From Chitinophagales bacterium (GTDB lineage: Bacteria > Bacteroidota > Bacteroidia > Chitinophagales > Saprospiraceae): DNA of 64,000 nt. A model generated the notes under the pieces. The model did not search any database and was not told the origin of the DNA. It worked only from the letters and a program-made list of their open reading frames with translations. Positions 33,207 to 41,785 of the stretch are shown here, one piece after another; positions within the stretch are counted from its first letter, which is position 1, and each line of letters starts with the position of its first letter. The stretch spans positions 1 through 64,000 of the forward strand of contig JAFLBO010000026.1 of assembly GCA_017303475.1 (NCBI GenBank). Direction: 5' to 3'. A program made the translations under genes and the position numbers.

Positions 33207-33258
33207 CCCCTGCACACTCGAACCCATTTACTCAACCATCAATATCATTCAACATACC

Positions 33259-34056
33259 ATGTCCAAATTGCTCTCTGGTAAAAAAGGAATTATCTCCGGT
33301 GCGCTCAACAGTGAAAGTATCGCCTGGAAAGTTGCAGAACGTTGCGTAGAAGAAGGCGCTCAGATTGTACTGACGAATGCTCCGGTTGCCATGCGTATGG
33401 GAGAAATCAACGCCCTGGCCGAAAAATGTAATGCTCCGGTAATCGGTGCTGATGCCACCTCCATGGAAGAACTGGAAAAACTGGTTTCCGAATCCATGAA
33501 CCATTTTGGCGGTAAAGTTGACTTCGTATTGCACTCCATCGGTATGTCGGTGAATGTGCGTAAAGGCAAGTCATACACAGATCTTAACCACGAATGGATG
33601 CAAAAAACATTCGATGTAAGCGCCATTTCTTTCCACAAGATGATGCAAACCATCTGGAAACTGGATGCCATCAACGACTGGGGAAGTATCGTTGCACTCA
33701 GCTACATTGCAGCACAGCGTGTTTTCCCGGATTATTCTGAAATGGCTGAATCCAAAGCATTGCTGGAATCTTTTGCCCGCTCTTTCGGCTACCACCTCGG
33801 CACCGCCAAACACGTTCGGGTAAACACCATCAGCCAGTCGCCAACCATGACAACTGCTGGTCAGGGTGTGAAAGGTTTCCACGATTTCTTCAATTATGCA
33901 GATAAAATGTCGCCACTCGGCAACGCACCAGCGGAAGATTGCGCCAATTACTGCGTAGCCTTGTTCAGCGATTATACCCGCTACGTAACCATGCAGAATC
34001 TTTACCATGATGGCGGATTCTCTACTATGGGTATGAATCCTGCACTGATTGGCTAA
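33259..34056 (+). CDS. fabI: Enoyl-[acyl-carrier-protein] reductase
   Basis: FabI completes each fatty-acid elongation cycle by NADH-dependent reduction of trans-2-enoyl-ACP. From ATG 33259 the 265-residue SDR protein begins MSKLLSGKKGIISGALNSESIAWKVA (dinucleotide loop with the FabI-type insertion). It has DFVLHSIGMS, SYIAAQRVFPDY and the catalytic YSEMAESKALLESFARSF (Tyr-x6-Lys). The longer ORF from 33103 runs through a repeat region and is not used. First gene of a rightward series; a TTG-initiated overlap with the next frame is ignored. Confidence 0.93.
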   Translation: MSKLLSGKKGIISGALNSESIAWKVAERCVEEGAQIVLTNAPVAMRMGEINALAEKCNAPVIGADATSMEELEKLVSESMNHFGGKVDFVLHSIGMSVNVRKGKSYTDLNHEWMQKTFDVSAISFHKMMQTIWKLDAINDWGSIVALSYIAAQRVFPDYSEMAESKALLESFARSFGYHLGTAKHVRVNTISQSPTMTTAGQGVKGFHDFFNYADKMSPLGNAPAEDCANYCVALFSDYTRYVTMQNLYHDGGFSTMGMNPALIG

Positions 34057-34099
34057 GCTGATACACCATTCCAACAGACCATTTGAGCATAACAGGCGC

Positions 34100-36136
34100 A
34101 TGATCCAGGCACCGGCCTTCTTCGACGTTAACTTTGTTCGGCGTTTGCCCCTTAGTGGCAAAGCAGGCCGTGCCTTCCTGTTGGCTTTAATGTGGTGCGT
34201 GGCTGCCCAGGGTTTTGCCCAGCAGCCTGCCAGCGCTACCACCCGCCCCGTCAGGCAGCCAGATGAGCCATTGCTCATCACTTTTGCGCTCACACCGGAA
34301 CGCACTCAGGCGTTATCCGACAGCCTGGCCGATCACCAGTACCGAATGTATGATCCGGCCAGGAAGCACACTATAGATTATGGCACCCTGGGCAATTTGG
34401 GCAGTGCGGCCCGGCCTATGTTGTTCGAAACACCAGATTTACTGGGTTTCAGTGTTGGTGTGAATGCCTTTGATCTGTATATGCTCCAACCGGAGCAACT
34501 TGGCTTCTTTCGTAATTCCCGCACCTTCAGCGATGTGTTTTTTTCACAGGGCAGGAATCAGTTTGAAACCAACCTGAATGCTCGTTTTGCGAGAACATTT
34601 GAGGGCGGTACCAATTTCTCCCTGGATTATCGTACCCTGAACAATCTGGGTCAGTACCGATATCAACGCGCCAAACACAATTCGCTGGCAACCGGTCTTT
34701 GGGTGCCGATAGGAAAGCGATATCAGGCCTTTTTTATTTTTACCCGTAGTGTAATCCGGCATCAGGATAATGGAGGTATTGTTACGGATACCGTGTTTGG
34801 CAACGGCCAGTTTGATGGCCCGATTGCTGCCGAAGTGCGTTTACCCCGAGAGTTGGCTGCCACACGGTTAGACGATCAATCCCTGCAACTCACCCAGCAT
34901 CTTTTGTTGGCCGGCAAGGATGCCAGTGGAAAACGAAGTTTGAGGTTGAGTCATACTATTGATTGGAGTCAACAGAAATACAAATTTTACGATCAAGGCT
35001 CTGTAACTGATGGATTGGGCAATGATGCGGCCTTTTTTGAGCCGTATTTTTTGGTAGACGAACGAGGTCTCAGGCATTTTATCCAGGTAGATCAGGTGAA
35101 AAATGCTGCCACACTGAATACTTTCAAAACCAAAACACCAGGGAAACCGTCTGATTTATTGGCCGTTGGGATCACTCATTCCTATTTTACAGTAAATCAG
35201 GAACCCCGCAATTTTCGTTTTTCCAACCTTTTCCTGACAGGCCAGCTGGCCATTACTCCCTCTGAACGGTTTGCTTTTACCGCAGAAGGTGCCCTGGGTT
35301 TACTGGACAATATCGGTGAATACCAATTGAAAGGCGGATTAAGCCTGGGACTTGGTAAGGCTGGGTTCTTACAGGCCGGGTTGAGAAGCCAGATTCGTCC
35401 TCCGGGGCTGTTGTATGATCAGTTGTATGTGAGCAAACGACAGATTTGGAACCAGGATTTTGCCAAACTGGTTGAAAACACCCTTTATGCCACTTATTCC
35501 CTCCCTCTGATTGGCCTGAGCGCAACTGCGCGTGCACATCTGGTTAATAATTACGTGTATTTTGATCAGAATGCGTTGGCTGCCCAAACAACCACTGCGC
35601 TGCAGGTAAATCAGTTAATCATTACAGAGAACTTCAAATTGGGAAGGGTACATTTTGATAACACTATTGCCTTGCAACAACCCAATCGGGAGGATGTTTT
35701 CCGATTGCCTAAATGGTTTACCAAAAACAGTGTGTATTTCTCCGGCAAAGTGTTTAAGCGCAGGATGCAACTGGATGCTGGCGCAGATTTTCGGATAAAT
35801 GCAGAATTCCGCCCGGAAGGTTACCACCCGCTTTCATGGCAATTTTACCTACAGGACGAACTTACTCAAAAGCCTTACCCCTGGGTAGATTTGTTTCTTT
35901 CCTTTAAGGTGCAGAGCTTCCGCGGATTTGTGCGGTATGAGAACTGTAATACCTGGTTCAACAAGTCGGAGGTGTTTTACCAAACTGCCCGGCACGCTCT
36001 GCCATTCGGAGCGCTCAGATTTGGTATTGCCTGGAGGTTTTTGGATGATAATGTTCAATCCGAGCAGGATGGACAAAAGAATGGCGGAGCTAATAACCCG
36101 GCAAACTCACCTTTTGCTCCCCGTGGGTCCAACTAA
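34100..36136 (+). CDS. Porin_10-family putative outer-membrane beta-barrel
   Basis: From ATG 34100, a 678-residue exported protein: basic N-terminus, hydrophobic core AFLLALMWCVAAQGFAQQ, then about 30 amphipathic strands. FETPDLLGFSVGVNAFDLYML, FFRNSRTFSDVFFSQGRNQ and the ending WRFLDDN-type strand resemble the PF14121 (Porin_10) family, common outer-membrane proteins of Bacteroidota of unknown cargo. A short polar tail (QSEQDGQKNGGANNP) follows the last strand, which is atypical. It follows fabI by 43 bp; cotranscription is likely. Confidence 0.78.
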   Translation: MIQAPAFFDVNFVRRLPLSGKAGRAFLLALMWCVAAQGFAQQPASATTRPVRQPDEPLLITFALTPERTQALSDSLADHQYRMYDPARKHTIDYGTLGNLGSAARPMLFETPDLLGFSVGVNAFDLYMLQPEQLGFFRNSRTFSDVFFSQGRNQFETNLNARFARTFEGGTNFSLDYRTLNNLGQYRYQRAKHNSLATGLWVPIGKRYQAFFIFTRSVIRHQDNGGIVTDTVFGNGQFDGPIAAEVRLPRELAATRLDDQSLQLTQHLLLAGKDASGKRSLRLSHTIDWSQQKYKFYDQGSVTDGLGNDAAFFEPYFLVDERGLRHFIQVDQVKNAATLNTFKTKTPGKPSDLLAVGITHSYFTVNQEPRNFRFSNLFLTGQLAITPSERFAFTAEGALGLLDNIGEYQLKGGLSLGLGKAGFLQAGLRSQIRPPGLLYDQLYVSKRQIWNQDFAKLVENTLYATYSLPLIGLSATARAHLVNNYVYFDQNALAAQTTTALQVNQLIITENFKLGRVHFDNTIALQQPNREDVFRLPKWFTKNSVYFSGKVFKRRMQLDAGADFRINAEFRPEGYHPLSWQFYLQDELTQKPYPWVDLFLSFKVQSFRGFVRYENCNTWFNKSEVFYQTARHALPFGALRFGIAWRFLDDNVQSEQDGQKNGGANNPANSPFAPRGSN

Positions 36137-36201
36137 TGGAATATTTCAGACGACCCCTCGACATAAAAAGCGTTTCCTTTGCTGTTAAATATCGCATTTC
36201 C

Positions 36202-37266
36202 ATGAAAAAAACGGTCTTTGCCCTTTTAAAATCGATTTCACTTTTAGGTCTGCTCCTTACCGCAGGTTCATTATTTGCCCAACCCGGCAGCGAATACAAA
36301 GTTGCTTCTATTGGGTTTTACAACCTGGAGAACCTGTTTGATACCATTGATTCTCCAACCACCAACGATGCTGACTTTCTTCCGCAGGGGCGATTGTATT
36401 GGAACACAGAGAAGTATTTGTCCAAGCTGGCCAATATGTCGAAAGTAGTTAGTCAGTTAGGTACAGAACTTTCTCCGGATGGGGTAGTGCTGTTGGGCGT
36501 TTCGGAAATTGAAAACCGAAAAGTGCTGGAAGACCTGGTGGTGCAACCCGATCTTGCTGCCCGCAAATACCAGATTGTACATTACGAATCGCCAGACGAA
36601 CGTGGTGTAGATGTGGCATTGCTGTACCAACCCAAATATTTCCAGGTATTGGGAAGTTTGGCCGCGCCGGTGCCGCTTAAGGATCCAAAAACCGGTGTGG
36701 TGGATTACACCCGCGATATTTTATATGTAGCCGGCAAGTTTGATGGAGAGCCCATACACGTAATGGTTGGTCACTGGCCGTCCCGAAGGGGAGGGGAGGC
36801 TGGCTCAGGCTGGATGCGCGCCGCAGCAGCATCTGTGTGTAAACACCTGTCTGATAGCATTAAAACCCAGGATCCGAATGCAAAAATTGTGATTATGGGC
36901 GATTTGAATGATGATCCCGACAATAAGAGTGTGGCTCAGGTGCTTAAGGCTCGTCGCAGTGCAGACAATCTGGAATCGGACGAGTTGTACAACCCGATGT
37001 ACGATCTGTATAAGGAAGGGAATGGTACCCTGGCATACAAGGACTCCTGGGATTTGTTCGATCAGATGATTGTTTCGAAAGGGTTTGTGAACAAACCGAT
37101 TGGCGGATGGCAATTGTACAAGGCACATGTTTTCCGGCAGCCCTGGATGCTTCAAACAGAAGGAGCGTTTCGTGGGTATCCTTTCCGAACCTTTGTAGGT
37201 GATATTTTTATTAATGGGTACAGCGACCACTTGCCGGTTTACCTGTATTTCCTGAAGCGAAAATAA
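36202..37266 (+). CDS. Exported endonuclease/exonuclease/phosphatase-family protein
   Basis: The start at 36202 gives a signal peptide (MKKTVFALLKSISLLGLLLTAGSLFAQ) and 354 residues. Fold motifs: GFYNLENLFDTID at the N-terminus (metal-binding Asn/Glu), the active-site region VGHWPSRRGG, MGDLNDDPDNKSV (Asp/Asn pair) and the terminal GYSDHLPVYL (Asp-His). This matches exported EEP proteins of Bacteroidota that act as nucleases or phosphodiesterases. It follows the porin gene by 65 bp and precedes marC by 9 bp. Confidence 0.85.
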   Translation: MKKTVFALLKSISLLGLLLTAGSLFAQPGSEYKVASIGFYNLENLFDTIDSPTTNDADFLPQGRLYWNTEKYLSKLANMSKVVSQLGTELSPDGVVLLGVSEIENRKVLEDLVVQPDLAARKYQIVHYESPDERGVDVALLYQPKYFQVLGSLAAPVPLKDPKTGVVDYTRDILYVAGKFDGEPIHVMVGHWPSRRGGEAGSGWMRAAAASVCKHLSDSIKTQDPNAKIVIMGDLNDDPDNKSVAQVLKARRSADNLESDELYNPMYDLYKEGNGTLAYKDSWDLFDQMIVSKGFVNKPIGGWQLYKAHVFRQPWMLQTEGAFRGYPFRTFVGDIFINGYSDHLPVYLYFLKRK

Positions 37267-37275
37267 CCACTGTCT

Positions 37276-37905
37276 ATGGACTTTTTCTTTGCAACCCTGT
37301 TCTCACTGTTTTCCATTGTGGATCCGCCGGGAGCCATTCCGGTTTATGTGGCGCTCACCAGCGACCGGCCGTTGCCGGAACGCAACAAAATTGCGCTGCA
37401 AACCAGTTTTTATTTCCTGCTCATTCTGCTGGCATTTTTCATTGCCGGAAATTATATCCTGTCGTTTTTTGGTCTCACCATTCATGCCTTGCGTATAGCA
37501 GGGGGGATGACCCTGCTAATCAGCGGTTTTGGCTTGCTTTCCGGGAGGTTTGCCAAACGCAGGGGATACGACAAAGAGGTGGAAAAACAAGCTCAGGAAA
37601 ACAAGCAGGATATTGCTTTTTCACCCATGGCTATGCCCATGCTCTCTGGCCCGGGCTCTATTTCTTACCTGATCACACAATATAACCAGCATCCTTTGTG
37701 GTCTGAACGCTGGCTGATTGGAGCGGCTATTGTGGCTGTAGCTTTCCTGGTCTGGATTTGTTTACGACTTGCGCCAGTGCTGTTTAAAATATTTGGAACA
37801 GGCGGTTTGAACGCCATTGCCCGGATTATGGGCTTTATCGTTATTGCCATCGGAGTACAATTTATTGTGGATGGCCTGGTACACCTGGTAATGGAAATGC
37901 GATAA
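37276..37905 (+). CDS. MarC-family integral membrane protein
   Basis: A 209-residue inner-membrane protein with about six helices. SLFSIVDPPGAIPVYVALT (helix 1, with the conserved DPPGAIP), SFFGLTIHALRIAGGMTLLISGF, and AMPMLSGPGSISYLITQ are diagnostic of the MarC/YhgN family. The family resembles transporters but has no proven substrate; the old link to multiple antibiotic resistance is not supported. It begins 9 bp after the EEP gene stop. Confidence 0.9.
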   Translation: MDFFFATLFSLFSIVDPPGAIPVYVALTSDRPLPERNKIALQTSFYFLLILLAFFIAGNYILSFFGLTIHALRIAGGMTLLISGFGLLSGRFAKRRGYDKEVEKQAQENKQDIAFSPMAMPMLSGPGSISYLITQYNQHPLWSERWLIGAAIVAVAFLVWICLRLAPVLFKIFGTGGLNAIARIMGFIVIAIGVQFIVDGLVHLVMEMR

Positions 37906-37923
37906 TCCATCAAAAACAACCCT

Positions 37924-39510
37924 ATGAATACCGATTTGCTCACTCGGGCACAATCCAAGCTGGTGAAATCCCGCGTTACGCTGGACATTGCAGATTTTGA
38001 TAAAAAACTGTTGTCGAAATTGCCGGGCGGAGCAGTATTTGTTTGCAACCAATTGTTGCCCGGGGTTGACGAGTGGGTATTGCTGGCATTGTTGGCAGAG
38101 CAGTTTGATCAGGTCAGGATACTTTATCCATACCCTACACCATTATCCAAATCGCTCAAACCACATACGTTGCGACCTTCCCGGAAGAACCTGGAAGATC
38201 GCTGGTTGCGGGTGAATTTTGCCAAACGATTGGCCAGAAGGGTGAAAAAGGGCAATGCTGTTGGGCTTGCGCTTGATTTTTCTGACAATCCCTTGAGTCA
38301 CCTGGGTAAAAATCTGGTGCGCACACAAGTGCTTCGGCAGTTGCGCAAATCAGGTCAGCCGGTGGTGCCTATTCATTTGCAGGCCCAGAAGTTGCCCGGC
38401 GGTTTTTTACGGAAAGCTATTCCAGGGTTACCGTTTCATTTGAGTTCCGGCCCCGTGCGCATAAGCGTGCGCGTGGGCAACCTCATTACCCCGGAGGATA
38501 TTGCCATTTTAGGTAAAAACCGGCTTTGGGGGAAGTTTTTACAGGCCAAGATTTTTTCTTTGGGATCGAGTTTTGACGTGCGTCCGGAATTATTTGCGCC
38601 CAAAAAACAAGGCGCCCAGGAGCCTGTGGCTGATCCGGTAGATCCGGCTCTGGTTGCTTCTGAGATAAAAGCCCTGCCTCCGGAATCAAAAGTGGCTGAA
38701 CGCGGTCAGTTCGATGTGTTGGTGGCTCCATTTCAGGCGTTGCCCAATACCATGTTTGAAATTGGAAGATTGCGGGAGCTGACTTTCAGGGCGGCAGGAG
38801 AAGGCACCGGGAAGGCTCGTGACATGGATGAGCACGATATGTACTACCTGCAGTTAATTATCTGGGATCGGGAAAAAGAACAAATTGCGGGAGGGTACAG
38901 ATTAGGGCTGGGGGATCAGATTTTTCAACGATTTGGGGTAAATGGTTTTTACACCCATTCCTTGTTTAAGATGAAACCGGGCTTTTTTCCCATTTTGCAG
39001 CAATCAGTGGAATTGGGCCGCACTTACGTGCCGGAGGCCTACCAAAAACACCGACTGCCTTTGTTTTTACTTTGGAAAGGAATTCTGCATTTTTTGTTGG
39101 CCAACCCGCAGTATCGGTATCTTTTGGGACCGGTTAGCATCAGTAAGGATTATTCAGAGGCGTCCAAAGGGATAATTGTGGAGTTTGTGCGCCGGTTTTT
39201 CTTTGATAAAAAGTTGTCAACGCTGGTGGCGCCCAGAAAGGCTTTTCGGCCGAGTATACGCTCAGTAGATACCAAATTGCTTGCAGAAAACCTGCGCGGA
39301 GAGTTTGAAGCCCTGGAAAGTTTGATTGAAACCATAGAGCCAGCACATTTTAAGGTGCCGGTGTTATTCCGGCAGTATTTGCGACAAAACGCCAAGTTTA
39401 TTGCCTTCAATGTGGATCCTAATTTCTCCAATTGCCTCGATGGTTTGATGATCCTGGATATCGCTCTTTTACCGGCAAGTACCATTGAGGCTTTGCAGCA
39501 GGAAAAATAA
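37924..39510 (+). CDS. OlsF-like two-domain lipid acyltransferase (GNAT N-acyltransferase with degenerate PlsC-like domain)
   Basis: The 528-residue protein resembles bifunctional OlsF/GlsF enzymes that make aminolipids (ornithine or glycine lipids) in Bacteroidota. The N-terminal half (about 1-215) is PlsC-like but its usual catalytic H(X4)D motif reads VCNQLLPGVDEW, with Cys where His is expected. The C-terminal half (about 255-460) is the Acetyltransf_5 fold: FEIGRLRELTFRAAGEGTGKARDMDEHD, GGYRLGLGDQI, ELGRTYVPEAYQKHRLPLFLLWKGI, LGPVSISKDY. The O-acylation step is probably lost or done by another enzyme. It is the last gene of the rightward run from fabI. Confidence 0.82.
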   Translation: MNTDLLTRAQSKLVKSRVTLDIADFDKKLLSKLPGGAVFVCNQLLPGVDEWVLLALLAEQFDQVRILYPYPTPLSKSLKPHTLRPSRKNLEDRWLRVNFAKRLARRVKKGNAVGLALDFSDNPLSHLGKNLVRTQVLRQLRKSGQPVVPIHLQAQKLPGGFLRKAIPGLPFHLSSGPVRISVRVGNLITPEDIAILGKNRLWGKFLQAKIFSLGSSFDVRPELFAPKKQGAQEPVADPVDPALVASEIKALPPESKVAERGQFDVLVAPFQALPNTMFEIGRLRELTFRAAGEGTGKARDMDEHDMYYLQLIIWDREKEQIAGGYRLGLGDQIFQRFGVNGFYTHSLFKMKPGFFPILQQSVELGRTYVPEAYQKHRLPLFLLWKGILHFLLANPQYRYLLGPVSISKDYSEASKGIIVEFVRRFFFDKKLSTLVAPRKAFRPSIRSVDTKLLAENLRGEFEALESLIETIEPAHFKVPVLFRQYLRQNAKFIAFNVDPNFSNCLDGLMILDIALLPASTIEALQQEK

Positions 39511-39548
39511 AAAAAGCATGCTGCTGGTTAACAAACCAAACAACATGC
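39509..39548 (-). terminator. Terminator between the convergent acyltransferase and lipoprotein genes
   Basis: GCATG...CATGC with an inner TGGTT/AACCA stem; on the minus strand it is followed by CTTTTTTTATTTTTCC, so it mainly ends the leftward lipoprotein transcript. Confidence 0.75.
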
Positions 39549-39570
39549 CGTCCTACTATGCTTATTTTGT

Positions 39571-40512
39571 TTAATATATCGAAGAAGTAAGGTCCACGCA
39601 ATCATGCAGATCGGCGGCAAAAGTCCAGGTTGTTACCACATTGGTATTAACAGGAGGCTGCCATTGGAAATAGTTAATTCCTGCTGTCGTGATTGCCCAG
39701 TCACGGTTAATATTTACCCGTTTATATTCAAGATCGTATCCTATTCCGCAATTGCCGCTTACCCATCCGCCTAGTATGTCCAGGTCATTCATGAAGGTGG
39801 CAACACCGCCTGCGATCGGAACCTCATATAATTTTGCGGGATCCCCACCAATGCCATTGCTTGCGGCGCCAATAAAATACAGGCCATTGCCATCTTGTAC
39901 CAGGGAAAGTCCTTTTAGTATGTATCCATCATCCGGAACAAAAACACTTACAGGATTAGAGTAGTCAGCATAGTTATTGTTGTTAGCATTGGAAATCTCC
40001 ACCACTTCGTTGGAATTTTCACGAAGGCCATAAAAGTTTTGACTTTGCGGATCAAATTCGAGATCTGTAACGGTGCCACCCGGGTCGGTAGAGAGGTAGC
40101 TACATTGGCCGGTGAGCGGGTTGATTTTGAAAAGAGAATTGTCGTAAGGACTTGGCAATCCGCTACTCGTAGCAGGTTTGCCGGTAGTGATGAAGTATTG
40201 CCCCCAATCAGTAAGGCAAATGCCTTTAAGGTTTACCAATTGGATCACATTGCCTGCCGGATCAACATAAAAAGCGGCTTGATTGCTCACCAATACATCT
40301 GTACTTTGGTCAATTCCAAGCACCCGGCTTCCCCCGGACACATCGAAATTAGTTACTGCATAATAAACCGTAGAGCGATCGCCCGCAGTTGATTGCTGAT
40401 CGGTTTGACTTGTTGAATTGGTAGGTTTCAGGGTTTCTTTTTGGCAAGAGGCAAAAGCTACTGTCAAGCCCAATAACAAGGCGAGGGATAGCCAAGATGT
40501 ATTGTTTTTCAT
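39571..40512 (-). CDS. Lipoprotein of unknown function (tandem paralogue B)
   Basis: The ATG at 40512 gives a lipoprotein signal (LALLLGLTVAFASC) and a 313-residue secreted protein with propeller-like repeats (VLGIDQSTDVLVSNQAAFYVD, LKGICLTDWGQYFITTGKPA, LFKINPLTGQCSYLS, GLSLVQDGNGLYFIGAA, SGNCGIGYDLEYKRVNINRDW). It is clearly homologous to the upstream neighbour along its length. No known family is assigned; the repeated 'INP-TGQ...' blades resemble DUF4394 or LDL-receptor-like propellers. A hairpin without a T run separates the two genes. Confidence 0.7.
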   Translation of the reverse strand: MKNNTSWLSLALLLGLTVAFASCQKETLKPTNSTSQTDQQSTAGDRSTVYYAVTNFDVSGGSRVLGIDQSTDVLVSNQAAFYVDPAGNVIQLVNLKGICLTDWGQYFITTGKPATSSGLPSPYDNSLFKINPLTGQCSYLSTDPGGTVTDLEFDPQSQNFYGLRENSNEVVEISNANNNNYADYSNPVSVFVPDDGYILKGLSLVQDGNGLYFIGAASNGIGGDPAKLYEVPIAGGVATFMNDLDILGGWVSGNCGIGYDLEYKRVNINRDWAITTAGINYFQWQPPVNTNVVTTWTFAADLHDCVDLTSSIY

Positions 40513-40543
40513 GATAAAAAAGGACTTTAGTGAATGGTTGCAG

Positions 40544-40578
40544 GCTGGGGCCTTTCCGAATATTCGGTAGGCCCCAGC
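40544..40578 (-). terminator. Hairpin between the tandem lipoprotein paralogues
   Basis: GCTGGGGCC...GGCCCCAGC with an inner CCGAATATTCGG palindrome, 20 bp after the upstream paralogue's stop. There is no T run, so it may stabilise or attenuate the transcript and allow read-through to the second gene. Confidence 0.6.
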
Positions 40579-40597
40579 TGCGTGTTTTGATGTCGGT

Positions 40598-41500
40598 TTA
40601 TTGTACGTCTGAAGAAAGGTCTTCAAAGTTTTGGCCATTGCCACCCCAGAAAGCGCTATTGGTTTGAGGAGGGAACGCATTTACCCAACCGAATGTATTC
40701 AAACCCAATCCGTTGATGGAGTTACGATTGATCAGCATGGCATTCATATCGATGTCAAAACCGATACCGCAGTGACCAGCTGCCAGATCGGCTACAGGCA
40801 ATACTGAGGTCAGGAATGTGGCTAAACCACCGGTGTTAGGCACAGTCAGGATCCGGGCATTACCTCCGGCATTCAGGGTTGCAGCGATGGCGATACGCAA
40901 GCCTTGTGCATCGCGAACCATGCTCAAACCTTTGGTGCGGTAGGTGCCCAGGCCGGTGATGTTGCCTACATTAGCGTAGGTACCCCAGTTGTTGGAGTTA
41001 TCGTTAATGCTCACCAGTTTATTGGAGTTGTTGGCCAATCCGTAAATGGTGTTGTTGTTCGGGTCGTAATCAATATCGGAAACAGTGCCTACTTCGGCAG
41101 GGCTGTAAGAAATGACACCAGCCTGACCGGTTACCGGATTTACTTTAATCAACATGTTGCAGTAAGCATCCACCACATTAAAGCCAGTGGTGACAAACAC
41201 CTGGTCGTTTACCACACAAACACCTTTCAGGTCGTCCAGAAAAAATGGGTTCCCGAGTGCATCCAGCACATAAACTGCTACGGTGTTGGTGATATTTCCG
41301 GTGGCAGCTTCCATGGTGTGCAGGCGACTTGGGTTGCCGGCGGAGAAAACGGTTACACCGTAAACCAGTTGAGCGCGATCTTCGGCAGATTGATCCCCCA
41401 GATTAGTAGCAGGGATGGATACGGCTTCTTTTTGACAGGATTGAAGTGCGGCAGAAATGGCAACGATGCCAAGGAGGAGCATGAAAGAAATGCGTTTCAT
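40598..41500 (-). CDS. Lipoprotein of unknown function (tandem paralogue A)
   Basis: A 300-residue lipoprotein (signal ISFMLLLGIVAISAALQSC). Its blade-like repeats match the downstream paralogue: LHTMEAATGNITNTVAVYVLD, LKGVCVVNDQVFVTTGFN, LIKVNPVTGQAGVISYS, VSDIDYDPNNNTIYGLANNS, AGHCGIGFDIDMNAMLINRNS. The C-terminal W..AFPPQTNSAFWGGNGQNFEDLSSDVQ has the same D-L-S-S ending as its partner (DLTSSIY). The function is unknown; the duplicated pair suggests surface proteins under diversification. The ATG at 41500 is the obvious start. Confidence 0.7.
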   Translation of the reverse strand: MKRISFMLLLGIVAISAALQSCQKEAVSIPATNLGDQSAEDRAQLVYGVTVFSAGNPSRLHTMEAATGNITNTVAVYVLDALGNPFFLDDLKGVCVVNDQVFVTTGFNVVDAYCNMLIKVNPVTGQAGVISYSPAEVGTVSDIDYDPNNNTIYGLANNSNKLVSINDNSNNWGTYANVGNITGLGTYRTKGLSMVRDAQGLRIAIAATLNAGGNARILTVPNTGGLATFLTSVLPVADLAAGHCGIGFDIDMNAMLINRNSINGLGLNTFGWVNAFPPQTNSAFWGGNGQNFEDLSSDVQ

Positions 41501-41683
41501 GGCAAAAGAGTTTTTGTGTTAATGATGAAAAGAAAAGTAGTTTTTGTGTTTTCCCTAAGCTCATGGGATTTGCGCGACCCGGGTGTTTTGCGCTTTGATG
41601 ACACAAAGATGGGGCTGCGTGTTGCCGGGTAAAAAGTACAAATTGGGCAGGCTGTTCTGAGGCGGTTTAGGTAGATAAAGGCA

Positions 41684-41726
41684 TAAAAAAGCCCTGAAAG
41701 CCGGCGTTTTGGCCGGTTTTCAGGGT
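41684..41726 (-). terminator. Intrinsic terminator of the 473-residue hypothetical gene
   Basis: On the minus strand CCCTGAAAACCGG pairs with CCGGCTTTCAGGG, followed by CTTTTTTATGCC. It lies 60 bp after the stop at 41786. Confidence 0.85.
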
Positions 41727-41785
41727 TAAAAAAATGTACATAAAAAAGGGGGGGATTCTGAATCGGGCGCTTTTTGAGACAAAAA

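Larger units (their letters stand above)
32836..33258. other. Divergent intergenic region between the H1-tail gene and fabI
   Basis: This 423-bp region holds the minus-strand promoter at 32889-32919, an AT-rich stretch, an inverted pair of CGATGGGA-type repeats (33049-33153), and a fabI -7 box at 33199-33206. No gene is visible; the in-frame extension of fabI upstream reads through the repeat and lacks FabI homology. Confidence 0.7.

Noticed and set aside
33103..33258. N-terminal extension of fabI.
   Set aside because: It crosses a repeat and a promoter box; FabI proteins start at MSKLLSGKKG here.
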